From assembly GCF_018139145.2 (NCBI RefSeq), contig NC_059471.1, forward strand, positions 88,124,520 through 88,188,519: a DNA stretch of 64,000 nucleotides, written 5' to 3'. Numbering within the stretch: the stretch's first letter is position 1; each line of letters opens with the position of its first letter. Of the stretch, positions 1 to 14,100 are shown one piece after another. The notes beneath the pieces are model-generated. The model searched no databases. It had not been told where the DNA came from and worked only from the letters and a program-made list of their open reading frames with translations. The DNA is from Gymnogyps californianus (lineage: Eukaryota; Chordata; Aves; Accipitriformes; Cathartidae). Made by a program: the position numbers and the translations under genes.

Positions 1-1070
1 CCCCAGTTCAAGCATAGGGTGAACTTTTCACATTTCTTTAAATGATGTGTTTAAATAAACACATTTATTCATTTAAAGATTTGTTTAAATATTAATACAG
101 GTGTTCAGCAGCTTAATTTCCATTTCAACTCAATTTCACCTGGCATTTGAAAGTACCTTTAGTTGAAGGTACAAATCATTATTATGCTTTGCTGTACAGA
201 TTTAAAAAGATAAATGCTGATACTTAGGCTGCGCACATTTGACTAAGGAAATTTAGCCTCTCGTATAGTTACAAAGCTGTCTTACAGAATATTGATCTGC
301 AGTGTGTTTCCAAGGTACCACATTTTTTTTCCAGCTTTTGCATGAATGCTGAGGAGAGCCTCCCTATTGGATTCTTTGCACAGAATAGGAAAAAAAGTTC
401 TCCACAATTCCTAATTGCATTTGTGGTGTTTTGTCTGACGGCATGCCTTAAAGCAGTGTAATATGGCATAACTCATTGGGCTAAAGCCTCAGAGGGAGAG
501 CTCTGAACAGATAAGAGCTTCACTCCAGAATGTGCAACTGTACAGGTGGTCGCAGGGCTCTCAGCCACACTGGATGTTAACCGCATGCTATAATCCCTTT
601 ACTCCTGAGCAAGGCTTCAAATAAAATCACTCAGTCTCTTGTGGAATCTTTGAACTGATTTCTTTGCTAAAAAATTTCCGCTAGCATTGGTTTTAAAGAA
701 AGAAAGGTAGGTCTCTGTGTAGTCACCTGAATTTTATTATGAAACTTTTGTTTCTACTAAAATACGTGTTCATTCTCAGGTACTGCTTTGCCAGTACTTT
801 GTCTAGAAGGGCATGAGAATTAAACCAAGGCATAGACATCCATCCAGAGGTATGCAGTTGCCAGTTAACACAAGTGGTAGGTGGTATCAGGTATAACCTG
901 TTATGACACCATCCCATGTATAAAGAAAACTGCGTATTTAATGGTTGCAGATATTTACATGTGACACTTGTGTGCTGTTTTACTTGAAGTTCAGAAAGAG
1001 AGTATTAAGTGCACAAAAGTAAGTGTGTGTAAAAATACTTTTACTAACTTTGTCCTTTTTTTTTCCCCAG
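1..1070 (+). other. PRDX4: PRDX4 intron (partial, 5' part of window)
   Basis: This stretch precedes the first recognisable PRDX4 exon and ends in a strong acceptor (a T-rich tract, then ccccag, at 1051-1070). I found no segment that codes for the peroxiredoxin sequence expected before VCPAGW, so it is read as intron. The earlier exons, including the peroxidatic cysteine, lie outside the window. Confidence 0.8.
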
Positions 1071-2760
1071 TTTGCCCTGCTGGTTGGAAACCTGGCAGTG
1101 AAACAGTAAGTCACTGTTTAAATTTAAATGTGTGTACTACTAAAAACCACTCAATTATCATTTCCACTAAAGCCAAATCCAAAATCTTTGCAACTTTCAA
1201 TGAGATGATATGAGTAAACTCACAGTATTATAGTTACAGCTTTTGGATTACTACTGATTTCATTAGGAGCTCGTTTCCCTCACACTAGACATATTCCAGT
1301 TGTTTCAAATTCCCTGTGTATGAACAAAACTCTCTTGAGCAGCAATGAGTTTGTGATCAAAAACTTTTTTTCCTGTTAACACCTGATGAGAGGAAATTGG
1401 AAACTCTTGAGTCTGTCCTATCTTCTCGGTTATTTGTCCATACAGATTCTTGGTTCTGTCGAGTCTTACTGTGGATCCTAGGCACTACCCAAAAAAAGAA
1501 AGATAAAAGTTCCCAGGCTGCTGTAGTATCTGACAGAGCCAGCGTGCCACTATCAGAACTCCAGCAGGGAGCACTGCTTTGCTGCACAATAGCTCTTCCT
1601 CCTTTGTAACTACTGGCCTGCCTGTGACTACAAGTAGAAGAGCTAGGGTTCACATAAACACCCATTGAACTTGTTTGTGTTCTCTGGCTGGGATCAAGCC
1701 TCAGCAGAATAATGAAACTTTCACTAGAGGTCTGAGCTGCCTAGTTCAAATGAGATCACCATCATTTATTTGAGCATGTGGCTTGCTTCTGAACCATCTG
1801 GTGATGACAGAATGTTGTTGTTTAAGAGCTGTCTCAATAAAAAGCGGGTCCCAGCAGCCTCTAAGCAGAGTAGTGAGCATTGTAATTGATAGTAAAAACA
1901 GTGGAATGTTAAATGATGTTTGTTTGCTGGATGTGAAAACTTCCCAGGATGACTGGAGGCTAGGAGTCACCTCTTTCAAGCTAGCAGAGGAGTGTCTTAG
2001 TGGGGGAAGCTGGATATTAAGACTGTGAAATGAAAGAGGGCTGGCTGGCCTAACAGACATATTTTGGCACTGTAAAGTTCTGCCCTCCATAACCATGGAT
2101 CACCTAAATAATACAACATTAACATATTTTCTAAAAACCAGTCTTACAATGCTGAGATTAACAGCTCCAATACTACCAATTTAAAGATCTAAAACCATAC
2201 ATAAGGATTCTCTTCCTCCTCTGTGCAAAAGTTGCAGATAATTTAAATAGCAGAGTAGTTCAAAAAGCCTTTCTTGAAGATGTAGCCATGCCTTCTACAT
2301 GTGTTTGATTTAATTAGATCAAACCAGAGGAAGCCATGAGAGTGTGGTGGCCAAGGGAAGATCTGTAAGTAAATTCTAAGACTCTTGATTACAGATGTTA
2401 GTTTATTAAAATATCTTGCTTTTAGGGCAAGCAACATAGATGTATGTTCTCCCAGCTGTCAAAATTCTTCCTTTGGTAGGCTGCACTCTCTCTTCCCCCA
2501 ATCAGTTAAATCTTTCTGCTACTGCTGTTAGGTACCTTTAGAGATAAACAGTAATCTAGTATCAAGTCAAGTGATAAATTACTCTTCAGTGTTGCTTGTG
2601 GGTTGGCCTTAGCATCATATTATGAAATACTATGTTGTTCTGGTTTTATAGTTTGTTGTGTTTGCATAGTTTTGTTTTTTGACTAACATTTTCATTTTCT
2701 TTCTTGCAGATAATTCCAGATCCAGCTGGAAAACTGAAGTATTTTGATAAACTAAACTGA
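1071..2760 (+). CDS. PRDX4: Peroxiredoxin-4, last two coding exons (3' partial gene)
   Basis: Two plus-strand exons, 1071-1105 and 2710-2760, are joined by a GT-AG intron. The first is 35 nt and enters with two bases of a Val codon. Together they encode VCPAGWKPGSET followed by IIPDPAGKLKYFDKLN and a TGA stop. This is the C-terminus of 2-Cys peroxiredoxin 4. The Cys in VCPAGW is the resolving cysteine that forms the intersubunit disulfide, and the KYF segment is the C-terminal YF motif linked to sensitivity to over-oxidation. PRDX4 is the endoplasmic-reticulum peroxiredoxin that reduces hydrogen peroxide and feeds oxidising equivalents to PDI; the signal peptide and peroxidatic Cys are outside the window. 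Choice of PRDX4 over PRDX1/2 rests on the IIPDPAGKLKYFDKLN end and on ACOT9 and SAT1 lying next to it, as in human. Confidence 0.95.
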
Positions 2761-2835
2761 GGCTTGCTTCTGTTGAATTACATAGGTCACGTTCAACTTG
2801 ATTTTTGCCAATAAAATTTCATTAATTTTGTTACT
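2761..2835 (+). terminator. PRDX4: PRDX4 3'UTR and poly(A) signal
   Basis: A short 3'UTR follows the TGA. A canonical AATAAA lies at 2810-2815, about 50 nt after the stop, so cleavage is expected near 2830. No nearer alternative signal is seen; downstream alternatives were not excluded. Confidence 0.8.
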
Positions 2836-5800
2836 TTCATGAGTTTGACTAATGTGTAACTGCAGTAGACCATTAAAGGTCTTGTTGCTTAAACAGGAGT
2901 CTAACCTGTGTGAAGCGTGGGTACCTCATTAGTTATCAGAGAATATTCTTCTGAAATACATGTTTTCCCTGTAAGTCTTGTTTAGATGCTTGGTTTTCCC
3001 AAAATTTGCTTCTCTTAGCATCGCGGACTTAGATTCATGACTTTTGCTATTGATAGATTACTTAATTTCTGCAAAAATCTTGTCTGCTTGGTCACATTCT
3101 AGGAATACAGCTAGAAAAGAGCCACTTGGTTATGGTACATTGGTCTGTAGTCCAGAGGCAATAGCAGCTGACCCGAAAGCCAGAAGTAAGTTACAGTTGC
3201 TGAATTAAATTTCCAGTCTGTCCAAAGCTGGAAAACATTTTTAAACTACTAAGAACATACCCTACGCTACATAAGTCAGTACAACTGCACTGAAAAAAAT
3301 ACAGCTATGCCAGTTCATGTGATTCGAGAGCTGAACCAGTAATTTTTTCCATGCTTGTATTTGTAGCGTATATGCTGATAAGATCGATTCCATTTCACAC
3401 GGTCTGAATTTTTTCCCTGGCCCTACACTGTTAACAGATGTACGTAGTGGTTAGTGTCCTGTGCTGATCCACTCATTAACCATGGCTCCTAGTTTTAAGG
3501 GAGTAAGTGTAGTCTTTCCTAAGATTAGTATTGACGTGTCCAATGATCATCAGAAACTCTTGTGGCTCATGTACACTAATTTCTTCTTCCAAGGGAAAAG
3601 AACATCTCCATGTAAGACATAAGTAATACTTGTGTGCACTGGAGAACCCTTTCATAAGAATGTCTTTCCTTGCTTCTTCCCACCTCTCCCTCTTTTAAAA
3701 AAACATGGTGTTCTAGAGTCTGTGAAACTGGAAAAACAGCACCTGTCAGTGTCAGCTCTTCACCAGGGTCATCCTTGGGAAGGCCACAGAGAAGGCTTCC
3801 TCCCTGCTCCACTCCAGCACCGCTACATTATACATTACTCTTGGGTGGATCCTGCGCTTGTGAGAACTCCCTTCCCCTTCCCCCGCCAGACCACACAATT
3901 CCCTTCCCTATACACAGACTCTTCAGTACAGTTCTGCAGAACTAGACCAGCCATTGCATTTTCACTGTAAAGTTACCTGATTTTGTAGACTTTGGTGAGT
4001 ATTGAGCAGCTCTCCAGATTAGTCACTGCAGACAGAGAGCAGAAGCGGCTGCTTGACTTTCGCTTCAGCTCTGATACAAATAACACCTAAGAAGTGCCTG
4101 CCTAGGGCAGAGGGGACCACGGCCAGAGCAAGTAGAACTCTGCCAAGCCCCAGCCTCCCTGTCCCTGTGAGGCCTGGGGAAAGGAGGAGTTCCTGATCCC
4201 ATCCAGAGGGTAATGGAGGCACAGCGGGACAAACGCCAAGGGCTGGTAATGTGCTGCTCCAGCCCATGTGATCTCAAAGAGCAGAGGGCAGCATGTAGAG
4301 AGGCGGTTTCTCATGTTACTAGGCCGTAAATCAGCTGCTGGAGTTCTCAGGATTTTGTTTACAGCCTTTACCAACCCTGAAACACCAAAAACATCAACAC
4401 AGAATGTTCAAATAACTCCAAGCAACTGCAGCGTGACAAATGCAGGCCCAGCCGTTACATGGATTTCGTAAGCAGCCCAAGGCACAAAACAAACCTGGCA
4501 CTCGTGACTGCCTTAGAAATGGCGCTTGTGCCCTCTTCTTCAGAGGCTTTGCCTGCCTCTCCAGCCAGGTCACCTTCTTTCACACCTAACGCTCTCCCAG
4601 CAGCAAAAAACTCTGTGGCACTAAGCCAGCAAATGAGACATAAAGACAGGGATGAGTTCTCACCCGCGCGTTGAACGCGCTCCATCCAGCCCACGGCTCC
4701 TTGCGGAGCCAGGCGAGTAGCGAGTTACAGCAACAAAACCACAGGTTGTATCGCTGTAGCACCTAACAGCAGCAAGAGCATCAACCAAAAGCGGGTGTCG
4801 AAAGCTGTACGAACCCTGAGCTGAGAAAAGAAAATAGGACTGAGAACACTTAGTGACTGAAGAAAACTGAGGCCATCCGCACACTTTGAACATTGCGGAT
4901 TTAGGTCCACAGCAGTGTAGCTGTGTCAAATTTGAAGGCCCCAGCCCTCTAAACGCATGCGGTAGGAATGGGCTAAGGAATTATTTTTTTTAAAAGCAGT
5001 TCAATGGGGATAAAAAGTCTGAGGGAAATAGTCCTTAAGCAAAGACTGGAGTCGCTATGTGACACTACATATTTGAAATGCAAGATTATTTATATGCAAA
5101 AAGAGAATGGGGTTTTACAGAGATTTGGGTATGCTGGTGGGGAGGTTTAGGAAGGAAAAGACTGGGCAAAAAAAAAATGCAAGCTGGCGTTTGAGGGGGA
5201 GAGGTGAGAGTTGGCGGGGGGGGCAGGGTGGAAACAAAGGCAGCTCCTCAGTTACACACTGCCTCCAGGAAAAAGAGGGAAACCGAAGGAGGGAAAATGA
5301 GACCCCTGAATGAAACAATAATATTGGAAATTTGGGGGGGTGGGAGGGGAACACGGAAATCTGTGGGTTTGGGATCATTAGGATTTGCAGAGGTGCAAAA
5401 CAAATGGCAAGCTGAGGATTTTGCTTATTGTTACCTACTAAAGCTACTGCATTTTTCTTGCTCTACTATTGAAAACTGTGTTTCAGCATACCCTGGGATA
5501 CCATGTACCATTTAACGGCATCAGCCTATTTTTGTACTACCCTCCATCATAGAGCTGCTCATCAAGCTGTTGTAAGCAGTACAGGGCTTCCTTGGGTTGT
5601 TGTTTCCCCCACTCAAGGAAAAAGTCAAGGAGTGATAGAAAGCAGGACTAGAAAGTAACAATACATGAACAGAGCAAATAAAGCTCTTGAAAGAATAAGG
5701 CCCCATTCTGAAATAACATTTCCTAGAACAATCATGTTTTTTGACCTTCATATGCGTACTATATATACACCTGATAAACGCAATGAAATAGCAATGAATT

Positions 5801-8295
5801 GATAATGTAACTTTAAGGGTGATGCTGTGATAGCTAATTCAGAGGCTCAGGTGGCTGTGTAATTCTTTGTATTACATAATCAGCATGACGAGGGTTTGAG
5901 ATCTTCCAGCAAAACCACCAAGAAAAAATTAATTTCACAATCAGTCTAGTAGTACCAGTATCTCAGATAGGATTATCCAGCAGGCAGAAGAGTTTAAAGG
6001 TTTTCTTTGCCCTTTTGTGTGTCGATCAACAGACTGCTGCAATCATCCTTCTAGTTCTGGTCTCAAAGTATGCCTCTTATATTGAGTACATATAAAATAT
6101 TTCTGAGCTGAAGGATGGTTACTGGGAGACTAAGCAACACTTGAGTACTTTAGTATCACATATGGTCTGCAGCTGACAAAGATAAAATACGGGTAGCTTC
6201 AATTAAACAGCTGAAGTTGCTTCTGACTCCTTAGTGATAATGAAACGCTGAGGCAGTACAGAAACCCACTCCTCTTCCACGTGCACATCACTAATTCTTG
6301 CCTAGTGCTTGGATGAAGGGTTGCCACGGCCTTGTTGGCGTACCTGGAAATGTCTTATGCACAGGTGTAGGAGCAAAATCTTCATATAAGCACAAGCAGG
6401 ACAAAAATTAAAATCCTAATTATTTTTTAGGCAACAAATAAAAGTGATGTCATCTTCTGCAAGAGAGAAGATCCACCAGCAAACTTCACCAAAGTCCACA
6501 TTGTGCTGGACATCCTTAGCACTGCTTGAAATATGACCCTTTCAAATGTTGGTGCAGAGAGTTGAGTCTAAGAACCTGATTTCCAGCCGCTGGTTTGGAA
6601 ATGCTGACTCAGATCATGGCAACCTCAGATGAATTCAGATAGACTGGGCAGTGCCACCTGCAATGGTCTCTCACAAAACAGTAAATGAACAAATGACAAA
6701 GTGGTCTGTTCTTCCACTACTCTTCACCTGAGGTTTGAAATAGTGGAAGAGTTAAATCTCACACAACTGTTTACCAAACCCTGGGATGTATTTACGGGCC
6801 TCTCTTGGAAGCGCATGAAATGCAGATGCACGGAGCCGCCATTGTGAACTCGTCTTTTTGACAGAAAAAGCAAAGAGCTCCTGCAAAGCAAGCCATAACT
6901 AGTAATGAGACACTGCCTTCAACTACCACTGCTGTTTCGGGCAAGCCTCTTGCACGCCTCGACTGCTCTCTCGGCTCTTAAAGAGAAACTTGATGTCGTG
7001 GTGAGGTCTGCAGGAGAAAGCCACCTCTCCAAGCAGGACGGATCTAGCTGGGGTAGGAACTTTTGTGACCTCCTCCCCTTTGGGATGGGTACTCCAGCAA
7101 GCCTACCTCACTGAACAACACCCACAGATGCTGCCCCACCACCCCTGGATGCTCTGAGAAAGTTCTGCCTCCCCAGGCAGCCAGCCCTGCCTCCCCTGCG
7201 GTGCAGAGCCCTGGTGCTAGCCTACTTGCAATGCCTGTAAGAAGAAACTCAGCAGCATTTATTTCTGGAGATGACCCCCTCATAGGCTCCCCACCAGCCT
7301 GGTGGACACAGAGGGTCCAGGGGACTGGTCCCTGCTGCAGGACTGCACCTGAATTTTCTGCTGAGCAGTTACCACATAAAGAAGCGATGCTGTGAGCAGG
7401 GACCAGAACCCATACCACTGTCCTTTCTGAGTGCCCCAAACACCAGTCCCCAGTGCCACGCTCCCCTCCTTCAGAAATCTCCCATTTCTGCTACGTAACA
7501 GAAGATAAAAGAGTAAGGAGCAGCCAACGTCCAGAAGTGCCTCCAGCCTCGTGGTTAGGAGCCCTGCAGGGATGAGGATCCTCTGCTGTCAGGGCAAGTG
7601 CTCCAGTCTATTTTCTATGCAGATATCATCATCCCACTACACCTTCCACAGAACAAGTCCCCAGTTTCTCTTTCATGAAAGCTGAATATTTACCCTTTTA
7701 TCTTCCTGTTAGCTAGTGCCTAGCCCGTGAAGAAGTACTCTCTCCCACACCTAGTTACAAATGCATTCAGAGGAGGACCAGCAACCAGTCAAGTCTGTCA
7801 CCAGACAAAGGCTGGGCTGAACATGCAGTAAAACCAATTAAGCATGCAGTAAGTTTAGAGCAGGTTTCTGAACCAAAACCCTCGTTCAGTGGCCCATGCT
7901 GCACCAGCTCCAGCAAGCTTCTTCCCAGAATGCTGTACACCACGACATGGCTGCAAAGGTATTGTGCGTATTTGAAGAAGGGCTACCCGAAGTTGTTACA
8001 GTAAGTCTTTTTTTTTTTTTTTTAAACCAGAAAAATAGAAACATTTAAAACAAAATGCTTTTTCAGACACTGAGCTCAGCCAGTCCCACAGAAATCTCCT
8101 TTTATATCACCATTAACTACTGAGAGGGTTACGGGAAGCAATCTAGCTACCACCGGCTTCCTCCTCCTTGCTGTATTCCAAGATGCAATGGGCACAGAAA
8201 CATTTACTTCCCACTACAGAGCCACAGCCAATTACATACATAGGTTCACTATAAATAAAAAGACTTTCTACCAATACCTTTAGGCTTTGGTAGAG

Positions 8296-8343
8296 TGGTA
8301 ATGGTTGTGTTTGGTAATGGTTTGGTTGTGTGTGGTAATGGTT
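8296..8343. repeat. Short TGGTAATGGTT minisatellite
   Basis: Three copies of TGGTAATGGTT begin at 8296, 8312 and 8333, separated by GTGT-rich spacers. It is a small local tandem array of no obvious function. Confidence 0.7.
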
Positions 8344-8631
8344 AGTCACTTACAGCAGGGACAAGTTGGGCATTAAGTTGCAACATAAACTCAACATTAA
8401 TTACTATGTTAAAATATTTTAATTCTGAATGCAAGATCTCAGAACAATTTTATCTCACACACAATGGTATACAGCAACATGCATAAATAATACCCTTCAA
8501 CAAAGATACATTTAGCCTATTCTCAGAGAGGATGACAACTTGGAGCTACCTTCTCAGAGTAAAAAATACAGGAGCACATATTCTATGTCTTTCTGTTTAT
8601 TACTATATGTATTTTATATCTTTTACGTATG

Positions 8632-8654
8632 TATATATATACACACACACACAC
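8632..8654. repeat. Compound (TA)n(CA)n microsatellite
   Basis: A TATATATAT run is followed directly by seven AC units. It is an ordinary compound dinucleotide repeat, likely polymorphic in length. Confidence 0.85.
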
Positions 8655-11193
8655 ATTCTGTATGACTGTACATACATTTCTATAACTACTGTGATTGTGG
8701 TATGCGATTAAGTTATCATGAACTTTGAAAACACATCAATTCTTCTAAGCATCTTTATTTGCAGGATTCATTTTGTTCACTGTGTCCAGAGGTTCTGATG
8801 TCATGCCTTGCTCCCTACTCTATTACCTCTTTTTCTCCTCTGCAATCCCTTCCTGAAGGCTGAATTTAGAAGTTATGATAAATTCATCTTTAAATACAGC
8901 TGAAAGGGCAGCAGAGGAAGAACTTGCTATCCCCTTAACTTACAAGTGGTATACGAAAGTGACCCAGGTAGGACCACTGGGTCAATGATAAAAACCTGCA
9001 GATAGTCAGGAGTAACACACAGTTCTGAAATAGATCCCTCCACTTCCTGCCTTCCTAATTATTTTTTCAGAGCCAACAGTGATCCATGCAGCAAGGGGGG
9101 AAGAAGCTAGGATAGAATTTCAGTTCTTTATTTGTGTGGTCGGTCAAGTATATTCAGCTTCCCAAGAGTTTTAAAAAGAAGAAAAACAGAAAATACAATA
9201 CATATCCACAGTGTCATAACCATTAAAGAAAAAGATTCTAACATCATACAGCTGAATCAGCACTGGAGTGTGGCTGAAGAGAGAAACTCTACGTAAGGAA
9301 CCAGGAGCTTACTGTCACTGCAATGCATTAATCTGATCCGAATCAGGCAACACCCCTGTGCCTCCACTGGAAAGCTATTGAACTTAGCCATACAGGCAGC
9401 CAAATCTTAGAAAGGAAAGGCTGCTGTATAACATGCTGGTTATTACCATGCTCATTCTCCTCACATGAATAGAAATCAGCTGTTAGGAGCCATGAACTTC
9501 ACGCTATCCTAGCACCAAAGGAAGCTGGTCCTAATTGTGAATTTCTCAAACTTTCTTACTAAGAAATAAAATTTCAACACGTTGCTTTATTTTATCAACC
9601 TGTTTCATGCATCTGTGCCGATTCACATCACTTTAACTTGCTGCTTCCCGATTTCAAAAGATTTTAAACCTAGTAGGGAAGCCAGAGTCTGTTCTTGTGT
9701 ATTGTAAGGCATCATTTTTCATCCATTTAACCTACCATTGAGCCCAACTACTCCTCTTTGGTGCCTTGATCAGACAGGATATCAGTCTTGATTTGAAGGT
9801 ATCAGAGGTCCAATTTTGTGCTTGTCACTAATCATCCTCACTGCTAAAAGCTGATGCCTCCCATTCACTCACCTTCCTAATTTCAGGTTGTTGGGCTTTA
9901 TCTGCCAGATATTGGAGATAATTAAAACTTTCTCGACTGCATCAGAAACACTTCAGTATCAAGTACTTTCTTCCTGTTACTTATATGCCATAGTTACGTC
10001 CACCGTGGTGTCCCCTCTGTGGTGGGGAATTACTCTGTTCTTCACAGATAAACTTGACAACCTTTAAAGCTGTGCAATACTCGTATTTCATTACAGTCTA
10101 CCAAGGAACCAGACAAATAATCCAGCTGAGGAGGCTGTCCTCTAGCTGTACCACCCCTCAGTGGGATAAAAATCCTCCCACCATTCAGCAGCTGAGTTGG
10201 GAGCTGCTCAACACAGATTGTCTGGACCCCTAACTCCAGCATCAAACATAACCATTACCATTTTAGCAGCATTTTACCTTCCCTGCTCCCAATCCCTAAC
10301 AAACCAAAACGTTCTGCTCTACAATGCCATTTCCCAGTCCCACCCAATCTCGCCAATCAGATCTCGACTCTACAGGCCATGAGAAATAATTCATTAAGGA
10401 ACTCACAGTTATATCAGGAAAAAAAAAAAAAAAGTTACAAGAAGCTGGCAAGGACTGGCTGCATGCAAACAGAATGCCAGAAGAGACCATCTGGCCACCT
10501 CATGTCATTGCAAAAATCAGTTTCCTCCCAAGGGAACATGAAACCATCCAAAACAGAAGCTGCAACAACCTTGTAAAATCCCAGCTGATGGGAAACACCT
10601 GCTTTACGTTGTGCACACACTAGTAACTTCTGGGCCTATGCTGCTGCCCAGATGCATGTGTCCTTGTTAAAAAAAAAAAAAAAAAAAAAAGAAAAAGATT
10701 ACCCTAAACCTAATTTACACAAGAATGTAGGTCAAATGGTTTCGTCTGTGTGTATCTACTTATTGCACACATTTTTCTGCTAGAACAGAATAAGAATAAT
10801 AATAACAAATAATCCCTTATCAGGGAAACACAAAGGAGAGCTACTGAGGGAAAGAAGGCCCATGGTGACAAGACAGCAAAGGTTGTAATGAGATCTCTCA
10901 AACCGGACAAAGAGAAGCTATCTAAAGCTTAAGATTGTACTTTTTCAGCCTTTTTTCCTAGCATCAGCATGTAAAAGTAGATTTCAACAAATCCTAGTAG
11001 CAGAGAATAAAAAATCCAAACATACACAATACATAAATTGCACTAAAAAGGTATTTTTTGTTGTAGGGTTTGGGGTATTGTTTTGGTGTGGGTTTTTTTT
11101 AGTACTGCAAGCACCTGTCTGTTAGCCATCTCTGGTGACAACTCTTTCCAAGACAGCATGCTGCTACGCTGCTGATGCAGCAGTCAGTGTGTG

Positions 11194-14100
11194 TCAGATT
11201 TCTTTCATGATTGCAGTGAAGTGTCGCTTCCCATCTAAATACAACATGGACTCTGAAATAAGGTGGAGAAAAGAGAGAACCATATTAGTAACTTAGTACT
11301 ACAGCAACTACACAGAATAGTAAGGTTAAGAAGCAATCCACACTGTCATCAAAGCATAAAATAAATGTAGTTTGCCATGAGATCTTGTTAAATTATTCAA
11401 GTGCCAATAGTTCACCTACTAAAATGACCAATGTTCCAACAGAAAGACAGACATCTTGTCTACAGAGTTATGACGACAATGCGTTAGTTGGATACTTGCC
11501 TCCATAAGTTTTGGGGACAACCTGTGGGACCTCATTTTCTGATACAAATGTAAAATGGAAGATATTGGTTGTCTGGTGCTCCCTGGTATCTGCATCATAA
11601 ACCTCACTGTGTATTCGAACCTGGATGTAGTTTTTTTCTGTGTAACAGACCTACACAGTTAAGATAAGAGTTATAGTTTGTAATTTATCACTGGCACTGA
11701 AAAAACTGTAACAGACTTCATTGCACTGTTTAACAAGAAAAGTCACACACTCTCATAATCCACTGTTCATTATCAGTGATTAACAGTTACTACAGCAAAG
11801 GTAAGTTTTTCTCCTTTTCAAAAAGAAATCAACACCTACCTGTCCAGAAAGCAGTAACAAGGATCCAATCTCAACTGGCCTCTGAAACATGATATCGTCA
11901 ACGGATACGATAAAAGGTCTGGAACTCCTGAGCAAGAAAAAGAAAAATTTCTTCTCAACAATAACGAGAGTGTTTGGAGAAATTTAAAATATTTCATTGT
12001 CAGCATTTTAATGAAGCGTTACTAGAAAAATAGATCTCCCTCAAACACAGGCCACAGAAGTGCTAAAGAATTATGTCATCACCCAAGACAAAAATAACTG
12101 GAGGAAACCTCTCACATGCATAAAAATACACACTCTCTAAGGATACATTATTGCATCATTATTGTATCTTATGACTTACAATTGCTAGGCAATCTTCATG
12201 CCATCATAGCTTAGGCCTCCGTTTTCCAAGCACTGACATAAAACACTTCACTTTCTATCAGCCTATGCATGCTCCATTAAACTTATGTATAGATCTTTGC
12301 TGGGTGATGACTTCAGTCACACTTTCCAAGCACAAGCAGTTACTAGAAGTTGTTCAGAAACCATTCCTCTTGTGTACAGAATGAAAAGACATAATATTTA
12401 TTTGATAGAATGTCTGTTTTACATGGTTAGAAAGAAAACGTATCTTCAAAAGTCAATCTCAATGGCTTAGTAAGATAAAAGAAAACAGAAAAAGGATGTA
12501 TTTTCTATCCTGACACGTAATGCTTAAAAACCAAGCTCCAAGGAGCAAGATGCATATCTCTTCGTAAATACAAACAGATGCTCCAAGTAAAACAGTGCTG
12601 TGCACTAATAGTGAAAGATTCTACTAGACACCTAGGTCTTTTCTACTCAGATTGTCATTAGGTTGGTTAGCTTGGCTTCCCGACCTATGTATATGTGCAC
12701 AGTGCTCTGGATTATATAAATATTGCAGGTCTACAACGCACCCATAGCTGCAAGCAGTTGCCCATCCCAGTTCAAACGCCTTTCTCATGAGAAAACCCCC
12801 AAAGATCCTATTGAAGATGTTCCGTTCCTGTATGTAGAAACAAAAATCAAACTGCTATATTACAGATATTCTTTTCAAAGCATTGTGTTGAAGTCTGCAC
12901 TTCAGTTCACCGTATTTAATACAACTCCCAGCATCTGAACGTATAAAAAGCACTACTGAAATATATATGCAAAAGTCCAAATGGCTGAGGCAACTTTACT
13001 TAATAGGAGCTCATCCGACTCATTTGATAACATAAGATAAAAACTCAAAATTGTGTCAGCAACCAGAAGCCCAACTTAAACACTTTGCAAAGGAATTTCT
13101 TTACACAAAATGAATAGTCTGGTAAGAAAACAAAGTAATTAAAAATCTATTTCACAGTGGCAATCCATACAGATAATAGAAAAATGGCAAAAGAAACTAA
13201 GATCTAAATACATTGCAAGGACTGCAGACTGAAACAAAATAATGGATTGACTAGTCTTACAAGACAATTCATAAGTAACTGTTTCTGTAATTCATTAATA
13301 TTTTTCAAAATACCTGAGGGTGGCAAATCTGTAGGCCTTTTAGCTTTGCATCTTCCATCCACACTGAATTGGGTGGTAATTTACGACTCCGGAAACTTAC
13401 TGTCCTTTGGAAGAGACAATAAACTTTATAGCCCACATTAGCAGAATTCAGCAAGTCAAAAACGCACAAATAGCAAATGCAGACACACACTAAAAAAAAA
13501 TAAAAAACCCACCAAAAAAACCCAAAAAAGCAGAAATGCTATCACTAAAAGCTGTTCCAACTGGCCTTGAAGCCTTATCTAAAGTGATACTTTGATTTGT
13601 TACTGCAATAAGCCTACACTCCCGATCTTTCAAAAACTTCTGAATTAGCTGAACTGCTAATGTTCAAGCTTATGTGAATGAACAAGCTCGAGAAAGGTAC
13701 ATGAAAGAAAAGATGAATCACAACCACAAAGCACACACTTTGCCAGAAAAGCCTTACTCTGTTTTTTAAGTCATAATACAAATTAAAAGCACGCAATGAG
13801 CTAAAAGAGTAATTCAACATCAAACATGCAGACGGTTTGAGGTTTTCAAATCCAGACAGATTGTGTACAAAACACATCTGCTAATTTTAAGGGAAAGCAT
13901 GTCTCACTTTGGTAAACAGCTTTGAAAATAAAAATTGTATAATGTTAGTAAGTTAAAGAAATTATAAATTATCCACAAATACAACATTGCACTAATGTCA
14001 TTAGGCATTGTTCTACCACCATTGGCACTGGACTATTTCACACAAATCTCAAGTATAAGAGAAGTACGCCAACAACAGTCTGCCTCAAATAATGTTGTCA

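Larger units (their letters stand above)
2836..11193. other. Intergenic region between PRDX4 and ACOT9, including ACOT9 3'UTR
   Basis: No gene is recognised here on either strand. PRDX4 and ACOT9 run towards each other, so the right-hand part must include the ACOT9 3'UTR. Its poly(A) site is not resolved: the nearest AATAAA on the minus strand that I see is at 9586-9591, which would imply a 3'UTR of about 1.6 kb. Contents otherwise are homopolymer runs (T16 at 8008-8023, A22 at 10669-10690), a small TGGTAATGGTT cluster and a TA/CA microsatellite. Open frames in this stretch show no domain or splice context. Confidence 0.7.
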
